Assembly (NCBI GenBank): GCA_958450365.1
Contig: CAUEEP010000078.1
Span: forward strand, 186,001 to 250,000
Length of the DNA: 64,000 bases
Origin: Mesorhabditis belari
Taxonomy: Eukaryota > Nematoda > Chromadorea > Rhabditida > Rhabditidae
Direction: 5' to 3'
Part shown: positions 1 to 9,168 of the stretch, piece by piece
Numbering within the stretch: position 1 is the stretch's first letter
Layout of the letters: each line of letters opens with the position of its first letter
Notes under the pieces: model-generated
The model's input: only the letters and a program-made list of their open reading frames with translations
The model's database searches: none
What the model was told of the DNA's origin: nothing
Translations under genes and position numbers: made by a program

Positions 1-3
1 GCT

Positions 4-238
4 ATCATCAAGGCCATTTCAGTGAGTAGGGGAGAGGAATGGGAAAGAGAATAGACAAGAATAGAAAAGGCTGTTGAACTTATGATGGCTATGAGAAAAA
101 TTCCGTAACTTTTCTCACTACCCGAGTCGGGTCAATAGCTGCGGGCACAAAAGGAGATATGTAGAGATCGGTGTGGCGATCGGATCAAGGCCATTTCAGT
201 GAGTAGGGGAGGGGAATGGGAAAGAGAATAGACAAGAA
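4..238. repeat. Two-copy 55-bp direct repeat
   Basis: A stretch of about 55 bases beginning ATCAAGGCCATTTCAGTGAG occurs at 4-62 and again at 183-238 with very few differences. It contains a TTTCAG|TGAGT-like junction. The remaining sequence up to 660 shows no gene; there is a pyrimidine-rich stretch around 300-340 and AT-rich sequence afterwards. Confidence 0.7.
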
Positions 239-686
239 AGGGTCACTCACACATCGATTCCCTTGCCTGTGTCTGTGTTGGATGTGTTTCCCCCGCCGCT
301 GAACCTCTCGACTTTTTCAGTCTCCCCTTTCTCTATCCTTAAAAATGAGTGACACGTGGTTCTCCCGTAAATGGAACGTTTTTTGGGTTTTGTCCATTTT
401 ACTCAATTCTTCTCTTCTTGTAGTCTACTTTGGGTCTTTGGGACTGTGAAAGTTGACAGTTTTTGATTCTTTACAACCTTATCCTTTCTGTATCATTTCT
501 CATTGTACAGAAATTTCCATGCTTTGTTAATGTATTCCATTCTTTAAGTGCTAAAGCCTTAAAATCTAGGCATCTTTGTCAATTTTTCAAACATTACAAC
601 AACGTTCAAACATTGTATAGTATGTTTCTCTAGTTGTAAGTAACTTTTGGCACATTAATCCTCAATGAGTTAAACGGCTGGATGTC

Positions 687-1385
687 TTTAAAAGGAAGCG
701 TATATAAGGCAGCATATATAAGACGGCGTATATAAGGCAACGTAGATAAAGCAGCGTATATAAGGCAACGTATATAAGACGGCGTATATAAGGCAACGTA
801 TATAAAGCAGCGTATATAAGGCAACGTATATAAGGCAGCGTATATAAGGCGCCGTATATAAGGCGCGTATATAAGGCAGCGTATATAAGGCAGCGTATAT
901 AAGGCGCGTATATAAGGGGTATATAAGGCGCGTATATGCCGGGAGCGTGGCAGAGGTAGGAAAGGCGGTTATAAGGCAAGGTATAAAGGCACGTAAAAAG
1001 GCGCGTATATAAGGGGTATATAATGCAGCTATATAAGGGCGTATATAAGCAGCGTATATAAGTCGGCGTATATAAGGCAACGTATATAAGGCAGCGTATA
1101 TAAGGCGGGGGCCTATATAAGGCAGCGTATATAAGCGCTTTAAAGGCAGCGTATAGGGCGTATATAAGGCAGCCTATATAAGGCAGCGTGTATAAGGCAA
1201 CGTATATAAGGCAACGTATATAAGGCAACGTATATAAGGCAGCGTATATAAGGCAGTGTATATAAGGCAGCCTATATAAGGCAGCGTATATAAGGCAGCG
1301 TATATAAGGCAGCGTATATAATGCAGCCTATATAAGGCAGCGTATATAAGGCAGCGTATATAAGTCGGCGTATATAAGGCGTATC
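687..1385. repeat. TATATAAGG minisatellite, array 1
   Basis: Roughly 45 copies of a 13-14 bp unit with core GTATATAAGGCAGC, varying mainly in the bases after GGC. Every unit contains a TATATAA hexamer that resembles a TATA box, but there is no downstream gene per unit. Reading frames through it (repeating PYIRCLIYAALYTL on the minus strand) come from the repeat and are not genes. The array starts right after a unique flank (668-700) that is repeated in front of the second array at about 5155. Confidence 0.95.
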
Positions 1386-1631
1386 ACAAGGCTCAGCCAA
1401 TAATACACAAAATTGGGCTAGTTCAAACTAAACTGGAGCATTGATTACGGTAGTTCTCTTTCATTGTTTTATGCATTATTTGAGATAAATGCACTCAATT
1501 CGTTTTATGCAATCATTTACTTTTTAAACCTTTTCGACTACCGTAGTCACCTGTAGACTTTCAAATCGCAGAGTCTCATTGTTCTCAGAAACACACTCTA
1601 TCAAACATTTTTCAATTTTTCCTCCAGATCA

Positions 1632-4600
1632 ATGATCTCAACCTTGTGGCTGACGCTCGATGCGGTCGGCTCGTTTCTGCTCGGTCTCGTCCTCTTCACC
1701 GTCCCACATATTGCCGGGAATTTCATCTTTGTATGTGATTTAACTAGAATCACTATAGCAGAGTATAAAATTGTGCATTTTTGCAAATTGTGCAATTCTT
1801 TGCAAAAACAAAGCCTTCTAGCAACGGGAAACTGATGGCGTGCATTGGCATTTGATTCGTTGTGTTGGAGGACAATTCATGGCTGCCGCGTTGGCCTCGT
1901 ATTTGTTGAAGAACTCGAATAAGGTTTGAATAAAAATAGATTGTCGAAAAGCCGTTGATTTTCACAACCACTAGAAGGTGCGCTTAAGAAAAATGATCGT
2001 AATTTCATTTTTGGTACAATCAATGATCAATTTCACTTTAAGCTGTTCCAGTTTATCACCGAAGTTTTAAAGTCAAGCCTGGTTGGCTTTGGGAAAATTC
2101 GCTAAAGGACAGTAGCTTCTTCTTTTAGAAAACGTTTCATTTAGGGCACACAGCAAAAAGCTTTACTCATTTTCACACCTTAAGTGCAAATTTCAGGTCA
2201 CTCACACCGTGTGCTACATCATGAGGATAGTGGTGGGTCGTTTTGGTCGTTTCAACGAGAAATTTGTTCATTTTCTCACTATAATGAACTTTAGAGTTTC
2301 CGGTTATTGAATTTACTACGTAAAACAAATAAACGCTTAAACGAAAACTACAGGTTGTTCAATATTTATGGAGGCCAATAGATCACCAATAGATCACCAA
2401 TAGATCACCAATAGATCACCAATAGATCACTGGCTTTAAAGCTCGTTTTGTACAAATCGAATGTTAAAAAAGAAAAGAAAGAGATCAAGTACATATATAC
2501 TTGAACAAGTTTAAGTCACTTTATTTCAAAATGATTGCCTTTCGTGTTGATGTTTGTCTAGAAACTCGCGTGGAAAGCGCTCACTTAGGTAACTTATCAA
2601 ACTTATCAAAATGCTTGCCTTTCTTGTTGATGTTTGTCTAGAAACTCGCGTGAAAGCGCTCGCTCAGGTAGGGTACATCGAGCTTGTCACAAACTTATAA
2701 AGAAGTGAAGGAATTGGCAAGAAAAAGTAGATTTCCGGAGATGAGATTCAGCTCTCGACCTTTTGCTTTCCGCGCAGCGTTTTGCTTTTGCTCTAACTAC
2801 TGAGCTATCCGGTACCTTAACTTGCCTAGGGAAAGAGGGAAGAGAGGGGGAAAGAAAGAAAGAAAGAAAGAAAGAAAGGAAGAAAGAAAGAAACAAATTG
2901 AGTAAACAGTAAAGGTAAATGAGCATTTCATGTTTTTCCCAACTCTGTAATTCAACTTTTTTAATGATTTCTTCATACCCGGATTCTGAAAGCGCTAAAC
3001 AATCTGCAAACTCAAAAGTGCTCTTAAATATTGAACACCCTTTATTTCAACGTACGATTATTCTTTAGGCCTACATTTTGCTGTTGTTGCTCCACTTTGA
3101 GACCCGTTCCGTCAATCCAAAACTCGTCAACCAGCAGGTAAGAGAAAATTTTGAGCACTTTGATTTGTCTCTTAGTCAGGGCGTGCTTTTTTTTGTTTCC
3201 ATGCCCCTGGGAACAAATAAAATGCGACAGACAGACAAAGCACACGGCTCAGATTTTAACTGTGAAATACCTTTTACTAAAAAACTTTTCAAATTACCAT
3301 TGATTCCAGATAATGGATGTGGTGAAGTACGGTTGTTTCTCGGGCGTTTTCCTCAACATTTTGATGTTGCTCGGAAATGGATGGCCGATTGGTGAGTGGG
3401 GTGATAAATAGTTATATAAATGGGTACCAAATAGGTACCAAAGAGGTGCCAAATTGGTACCAAATGGGTACCAAATGGGTACCAAATGGGTACTAGATAG
3501 TTATGTAAATGGGTGCCAAATAGGTAGCAAATAGGAACCAAATAGGAACCAAATAGGAACCAAATAGGTACTAAATAGTTATACAGGGTGCGGCAAAAGT
3601 TTGCAGCCGCTTCTTAAGATAGTTAAAGGTTTAAAAACTAGCTTTAAAAAGTTAAAAATTAATAACAAATTCTTTATTCGAAACATGACAACAAATAACT
3701 TATAACAAATGCTCGAAATTTCCACCATTCGCTTCGATACACCTCTTTAAACGCTTTAAGAAGTTCCTCACGATGGTGGCGCACGCTTAAACAGTTATTT
3801 CATCCCAGACTCGTTTCAGAGCAGATTTTAAAGCATCCACTGTTTGATACGTCTTCATAGAGATCTTGCCTTCCAAAATAGCCCAAACGGAGTAATCGAG
3901 GGGATTAAGATCTGGCGAATTTGAAGGCCAAATCGTCTTATCCCAAAAGTCTGGAAACAAATGAGCGCAAACGTTGAGAGTTGAGTGAGCACCATGTTTT
4001 CATAGCGGTTTTTTCCACCAATGTTTTCATAGCGGCTCCGAACTTTTGCCGCACCCTGTATAAATGGGTACCAAATAGGTACCAAATAGGTACCAAATCG
4101 GAACCAAATCGGTACCAAATAGGTACCAAATAGAAACCAATAGAAACCAAATAAGTACCAAATACAAATAAGTTTATCAACTTTTACAAATCCTCCTGAA
4201 AATTGTTTTGATCTTTAGCAAATTTTGGCTTCGAGAATCTCCGTAAAGGTATTTGCATGTATCGCTTTCAGATTCGAGATTTGAACTAAACTTTTCTCAA
4301 ATCAAGAACAAAATTTAGCTAACAATTTGATACTGGAGAACCGAGTGGGCAATTGTTTATACCAATTGGACAGTATCGCGTCGATTTGCATTGGAAGCGC
4401 CTGGTTGGCTTTCCCGAAATGGCTCCTCCATCGACAAGTGAGTTTAGAAAGTCGGGAAATGATTTAAATGCAATTAGATTGAGTAAATGCAATTAGATTA
4501 TATAGAAATACGGCTGAGAATCTAAGAAAACCCTCAATATTTTTCAAGTTTAGGTGAACGTCGCGCTGGACGCGAGCCACGAGTTGTGCGGTCGAGTGAT

Positions 4601-6789
4601 GGGCGCACTCTTCGTCTGCTCGTTCTGTGTGGCACAGGTTAATGCATAGAAAACGATAACAATAGTGGGAGTGAAATTTAGGGGCAAGAGTGCCGTGAAG
4701 AACTTTATAACAAAGCTGTTTTAGTATGCCCTTCACTGGCCGACGTCTCAGGACCGCAAGGTTGCCATTCGGTGTCGTGTTTTGGTGAGCTTACTGACAT
4801 TTGCTTATCCTTTAGCTTATCAGAAAGAGCTAAACTAAAGTCAAGACTATGCGATGGCTTTGGCTTTGCAAAACTGTTTCATGCTCAGGCTCAGGCTTAG
4901 GCTTAGGCTCAGGCTTAGGCTCAGGCTCAGGCTTAGGCTTAGGCTTAGGTGAGAATGCCGCATAAAACTATTGGGTGAAATGCAGACGAAAAGCCTAATA
5001 GAGTGTGTTCCTTTCGAGTAAGTACTTGAGTCAAATTTGCATAAGTAATTTTTACTAGATTAATCGACGTCTTTTATCGGGTAACTACGAGCAATCCTTT
5101 TTACGCGTCGAGTAAATTGAATATCTTTACATTGAAGGGAATTTGCCACCAAATCAGTTAAACGGCTGAACATCTTTAAAAAGAGGCGTATATAAGGCGG
5201 CGCGGCGCCTTCTATTCGACTAGTCGCCTTATATACGACCGGCCGCCTTATATACGACCGGCCGCCTTATATACGACCGGCCGCCCTGTATACGGCCGCC
5301 CGCCTTATATACGATCGACCGCTTTATATATAACCGGCCGCTTTAAATAAGACCGGCCGCCTTATACACGACCGGCCGCCTTATATACCACTGGCCGCCT
5401 TATATACGACCGGCCGCCTTATATACGATCGGCCGCCTTATATACCACTGGCCGCCTTATATACGACCGGCCGGCTTATATACGACCGGCCGCCTTATAT
5501 ACAACCGACCGCCTTATATACGAAAATCACGAGCGCTGCGACGTTCGTGATTCTTTCGCGCAAATGTTTTGCTATAATTTTCGCTAAAAGTACGGCAATT
5601 TTTCCCAAGTGTGCGTTTTAAAAAACGCATTACTCGCGAGGAAAATACTCTAATGGCTAATCCATGTAAATTTCTCCACCAGATTTGTGTTGGTTTTCCG
5701 GATCTAATTTCTGTTTGGTTAGAATGAAAAGTTATAAGATTAAGCTAATTTTTTAAGAAGAATTTTTTTAAGAGCTAAGCTAAGCGCAACTTTTTTTATT
5801 TGACATAAAATGAGCAAAACTCTTCAATCCTGCGAATCAACTCAACTTTGATGTTCGATTGAGCCAAATTTAGCTCGATTTCGATTTATTAACGCGATAC
5901 TTTTTAAGCAATTGAGGCGTTTCTATTCAAAGATTTCAATGTATTTTTATGAATACTTTTTTGAGTTTTGAGAATAATTTGAAGCGATAAAGCCTGGGAT
6001 TTCTTAATGAATTAGTTTTTCATTGAAAAAGGGCATGAGGATTATGATTGCTTACCGTAAATACCTGTAATAGTACCCTATTACTCTGAAATTTTGCCTA
6101 GAAGCTGTCGATTTCTATCTGTAGAAAAAATCTCAGAGCAATCGGTCAAGCAACGGCCAAGAAAACGAACATGGAATTACCGTAAATACTATAATAGTAC
6201 CCCACCGCCCTCGTACAGTCGCGTAGTCGCAAACGTTTTCGAGTATTTCATTTTTTTCAAAGCGCTCGTACTTTCAAAAAATGCGTATTTGGTATCAAAA
6301 AATAGGTGAAATTCAGGGCTATTTTTTGATATCTAAGCGAACATTGTAGCATAAACCAGTGTCGAGAAAAACTCGTTCAAAACTAGACTACGCAACACTC
6401 CGCACCGTCATTATGGGGATGGGGTACTATTACAGTATTTACGGTAGTTTGTTCGACAGCTGGAAAATGGTCAAAAACTTTTCATAACTTTTCACTAGCA
6501 ACATATCATAAAAAAAACTTTTTGAAAGCTGCTGATTGGTTGGGGAAATCTGGAAAAATTTAGCCATTTCATCTGCGTTTTGCCAACATTTTCAATATTT
6601 CAGTGCTGCGCCGCGATTCTCTCGGCTCAAGTGTGGTCCCAGTGGAAATACCCGCGTGATTGGTCGGAAGGTCACTGGGTGGGCATCTCGTTGTACTCGA
6701 TCTGGACCGGGATCGCATTTCTTTATCTCATCTTTATCGAGTTTTTTGCCAAGAAGGGAAACAGCCAGCCGGGTAAAAAGAAGAATTAG
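1632..6789 (+). CDS. Multipass membrane protein, 8 exons, internally duplicated
   Basis: Exons: 1632-1730, 1822-1923, 2197-2232, 3069-3137, 3310-3391, 4319-4437, 4554-4637, 6604-6789. All junctions are GT-AG and all phases agree, giving about 258 residues ending GKKKN. The start is the first ATG after a TTTTTCCTCCAG acceptor that could receive a spliced leader. The protein has about seven hydrophobic spans and two related halves: LDAVGSFLLGLVLF then LIRCVGGQFMAAAL in the first, LDSIASICIGSAWLAF then CGRVMGALFVCSF in the second. The lysine-rich tail GKKKN is probably cytoplasmic and could be an ER-retention type signal (inference). Introns are swollen by repeats: intron 3 has a tRNA-like relic, intron 5 a minisatellite with a mariner derivative inside, intron 7 a telomere-like array, a second TATATAA array and a MITE. 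I do not recognise the family. Gene structure is confident, function unknown. Confidence 0.85.
2374..2430. repeat. 11-bp tandem repeat in intron 3
   Basis: Five copies of AGATCACCAAT in a row within intron 3 of the membrane protein gene. Confidence 0.9.
2530..2674. repeat. About 70-bp tandem duplication
   Basis: The segment with GTTGATGTTTGTCTAGAAAC and GAAAGCGCTC occurs twice (about 2532-2593 and 2610-2670) with few differences. It lies in intron 3, just upstream of the tRNA-like sequence. Confidence 0.8.
2734..2815 (-). repeat. tRNA-like sequence (SINE head or tRNA relic)
   Basis: On the minus strand the stretch begins CCGGATAGCTCAGTAGTTAG and ends CTCATCTCCGGA. It has a good box A with a D-arm (GCTC paired with GAGC), a weak T-arm (GAGA and TCTC) and complementary ends (CCGGA with TCCGG). 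The middle is long and has no clean anticodon arm, so it is probably a tRNA-derived short interspersed element rather than a working tRNA. A GAAA microsatellite lies beside it at 2850-2895. Confidence 0.6.
2850..2895. repeat. GAAA microsatellite
   Basis: About eleven tandem GAAA units with a few variants. Confidence 0.9.
3414..4165. repeat. GGTACC minisatellite split by a transposon
   Basis: An 11-bp unit close to GGGTACCAAAT or GGAACCAAATA is repeated from 3414 to 3588, then again from 4062 to 4165. The two halves were one array, opened by the mariner derivative at 3594-4058. Many units contain the palindrome GGTACC. Both halves lie in intron 5 of the membrane protein gene. Frames repeating VPIWYPFGTHL come from the repeat. 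Confidence 0.92.
3594..4058 (-). mobile_element. Deleted Tc1/mariner element
   Basis: Terminal inverted repeats start CAGGGTGCGGCAAAAGTT and end with the reverse complement, flanked by TA on both sides (3592-3593 and 4059-4060). On the minus strand the interior reads as the C-terminal part of a Tc1/mariner transposase (SPDLNPLDYSVW-like stretch, frameshifted), keeping the final DDE-region aspartate context. It is a short nonautonomous derivative inserted into the GGTACC minisatellite. Confidence 0.85.
4878..4952. repeat. Interstitial telomere-like TTAGGC array
   Basis: About twelve hexamers alternate between GGCTTA and GGCTCA, that is TTAGGC and TCAGGC. TTAGGC is the canonical nematode telomere unit. 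The array lies inside the last intron of the membrane protein gene, so it is interstitial. Confidence 0.8.
5178..5525. repeat. TATATAAGG minisatellite, array 2 (inverted)
   Basis: About 17 copies of a 19-bp unit with core CGCCTTATATACGACCGGC. Its reverse complement shares GTATATAAGGC with array 1, so the arrays are related and run in opposite directions. Bases 5155-5200 repeat the unique flank of array 1 (GTTAAACGGCTG then TCTTTAAAA) and one forward unit before the inversion. It lies in intron 7 of the membrane protein gene. Confidence 0.93.
6053..6446. mobile_element. MITE family A, copy 1 plus an extra end
   Basis: The complete copy is 6178-6446, with ends TACCGTAAATACTATAATAG and the reverse complement ending TTTACGGTA. 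An additional left end of the same family begins at 6053. The interior includes the family hallmarks CTCGTACAGTCGCGTAGTCG, a short inverted repeat around TATCAAAAAATAG, and CACTCCGCACCGTCATTATG. No coding capacity. Confidence 0.85.
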
Positions 6790-6897
6790 ATTTTTATTGA
6801 AAATTGAAAGCACGATTCCTAAGCTTTTATCTTGCACTCAAGCTCATTCTTGTGCGAGAATTTAATCAGTGAACCCAGGTCAAATTTTCATCAGGAC

Positions 6898-7100
6898 TTC
6901 TCTATTTTCTTGATTTTCTATATCTTCTTTTGTATTTTCTATAGTTTCTATACTTTCTATAGTTTCTATACTTTCTATAGTTTCTATACTTTCTTCTATA
7001 ATTTCTATGCTTTCTATTTTTTCTTCTATGTCTTTTCTTCTATATTTTCTTCTATATTTCCTTTTATCTTTTCAGTTTCCAATTTCAATCCAATCCAATC
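6898..7100. repeat. TTTCTATAGTTTCTA minisatellite
   Basis: Tandem units close to TTTCTATAGTTTCTATAC, grading into TCTTCTATATTT-type sequence and a short CCAAT repeat. It lies in the intergenic space after the membrane protein gene. Confidence 0.85.
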
Positions 7101-7294
7101 CAATTCTCATTCGCTAGATTGAAAAGATTCAAATACCTTTTTAATGTGCCTAAAATCTGTGCTACTTTTTGATAAATTCTGTGATTTTTCCCATCCTAAA
7201 CTCATCTAAACTCATCTAAACTCATTCTCTCAAATCTTTCTTTTGTGCAATGAGAAATCTCTTTGTTCTTTTGTTTATTCCATTTTTGTACACT

Positions 7295-7886
7295 TCAAAT
7301 ATTGTGCAAAAGAGTAAAAAGTGAAAAAATGAGACCCCATTTGAGGGACTGAGATGTCGATGAGCTGAGCAATTTCATGGAGAAAAATTTGGTGAGAAAA
7401 TTTTTGCGATCTTCGGGTTTTGCGTCGGGTTTTTGAGTGGTTGATGTAAATGAAACGGTTGAGAAATCAAAGAAAGCGGTGAATGGACGAACGGTGATCA
7501 AATCGACTTCGACCGTGGTTGGCTCGGAGTTGGACGGGCTTTCTGGAAAGGCTTTTTCTTTTGAAAGATCATTGATAGAGCTTTTTAAAGTTTATCATGC
7601 ATCGCCAGCTTTAATACACTTTGAATTCTTTAATTCTTTAATTCTTTAATTCTTTAATTCTTTAATTCTTTAATTCTTTAAATTCTTTAATTCTTTAAAT
7701 TCTTTAATTCTTTAATTCTTCAATTCTTAAGGCTTAACTTAAAAACAACAATAACAAAGTCTCAGAGTCAACAAAGTCTCAGAGACAAAACTCACCGGTG
7801 GGCACTTCTCGCAACACTGGAATCTGGTGTACAATTTGAGAGTCGGCCGAGCGATGAGGCGTTGATTTTAACGGAAGACCTTCATT
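7295..7886 (-). CDS. 3' part of a putative GPI-anchored or surface protein
   Basis: Two exons with matching phase: 7796-7886 (enters in phase 0 after a GTTTAG acceptor, ends in phase 1 at GTGAG) and the terminal exon 7295-7542 (acceptor CCTTTCCAG). Together they encode about 112 residues. The last stretch is Ser/Thr-rich, then ends in a hydrophobic segment SLKWGLIFSLFTLLHNI directly before the stop, which resembles a GPI-attachment signal (inference). The intron is filled by a 9-bp TTTAATTCT minisatellite. The 5' end is not resolved; a possible upstream exon is 8117-8241 (same strand, ends in phase 0 at GTAAGG). Family not recognised. Confidence 0.5.
7619..7725. repeat. TTTAATTCT minisatellite
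   Basis: About eleven copies of a 9-bp unit TTTAATTCT within the intron of the preceding gene. Confidence 0.95.
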
Positions 7887-8083
7887 CTAAACTGGGTTCA
7901 TTCTAAACTTCATTCTACAGTTTCCAGTTGTGAAGTTCCAGTTGTAAAGGCAAGTTTCCAAATCAAGGCCGAACATGAACCAGGCCAAATACACAAGCCG
8001 AGTCAAGTCAAGTCAAGAAACAAACAAGTCCAGCTAAAAGCCAAAAGCCTAATGTACTAAAAAGTTCCTGTCTAAGCACTAGT

Positions 8084-8299
8084 GTGTGTTTGGATCAAGA
8101 CTTTCAGTCTTTTGCACCTTATCGACCACCTTACCTTATCGTACAAACTTCTTTGTTTAACCAACCACAATTTACCCGTTACTTGTACTTTTACTTCAAC
8201 CCAACAGGTCACTTGCACGAGTTCAATAACAGGGCTAAATTGCGGAAAGCACAGCAAAATTCGAGCAAAATCGACCAAGATTTGTTGGCAACAGAATGA
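8084..8299. other. Ambiguous coding stretch, open on both strands
   Basis: On the plus strand a frame after GACTTTCAG runs to a TGA at 8297-8299 and looks protein-like (about 60 residues with QFTRYLYFYFN). On the minus strand 8117-8241 is framed by an ATTTAG acceptor and a GTAAGG donor, with VQVTGKLWL in frame; this would join the downstream minus gene in phase 0. I cannot decide which is real. The minus option has better context. Confidence 0.3.
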
Positions 8300-8930
8300 A
8301 AGCAACAATTGCAACAATTTTACTGATTTAACTTGTATTTAACACTGACTTAAGAGTGAGAAAATGAGCAAATTTAAACAATAAACAGAGTTGGGCAAAG
8401 CCTTGCCCAGAGGCTTGTTTGAATGTTATTCGTCAACCGTTTCATAAAAGCTCCTAGATTTCTTTTTCTATTCTTAATTATCCTTTTCTAGTCTTTATGT
8501 TGTTTTCCTCGAGTTTTTCAGAAACAAAAAAAGCGCTGAAAAGAGGGAAAATGAAGCTCTGTGCCGGGATGAATGCCAGGATGAATGATCAACTTTACCC
8601 CATGCTTTTTGGTTTGAAAGAAAAGCCAACAGATTTTTCCTTTCAGTAATGTCTCAATGGGTTAAGGAATGAAACATATTTATACTATGGAGAAAATTAT
8701 ACGGTTAAGTTGGCTGGCTGGAAAGTTACAGAACTCTTGTTCGGGTAATTTTGCCCAACCATGTATAACAAGATTCAGAAAAAAGGTATCAACTGAGCAA
8801 AAAATCGTACTTTTCCTTCGTCGTTTCACGTTTTCTTACTTTGAAACTACTTTGTCTTTGCTGTAAGTTTGTAATCTTGAATGCAAATCGCAGCGGCTGT
8901 GCACCCCGCGGTGCTAAACGTTTAGCACAC

Positions 8931-9118
8931 CTAGCTTACAAGCCTAAGGCCTGGCTTACAAGCCTAGGGCCCGGCTTACAAGCCTAGGGCCCGGCTTACA
9001 AGCCTAGGGCCCGGCTTACAAGCCTAGGGCCCGGCTTACAAGCCTAGGGCCCGGCTTACAAGCCTAGGGCCCGGCTTACAAGCCTAGAGCCCAGCTTACA
9101 AGCCTAGGGCCCGGCTGG
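8931..9118. repeat. 21-bp minisatellite rich in GGGCCC
   Basis: Nine copies of a unit close to GGCTTACAAGCCTAGGGCCC. Each unit contains two palindromes (GGCTTACAAGCC and GGGCCC), so either strand can form stacked small hairpins. It lies just past the stop codon of the Cys-rich minus-strand gene. Confidence 0.95.
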
Positions 9119-9168
9119 AGCAACTCTAATGCAAACGCTTAGTGTGACTCGGAGAAAAGACACAGTTT

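Noticed and set aside
630..1228. Minus-strand frames of up to 188 codons repeating PYIRCLIYAALYTL
   Set aside because: They arise from the 13-14 bp satellite, start without ATG and have no splice or codon bias support.
2734..2815. A functional tRNA gene
   Set aside because: D-arm and acceptor ends are recognisable but the anticodon and T arms are malformed; treated as SINE or relic.
8931..9118. CRISPR array
   Set aside because: Units are contiguous without unique spacers and the genome is eukaryotic.
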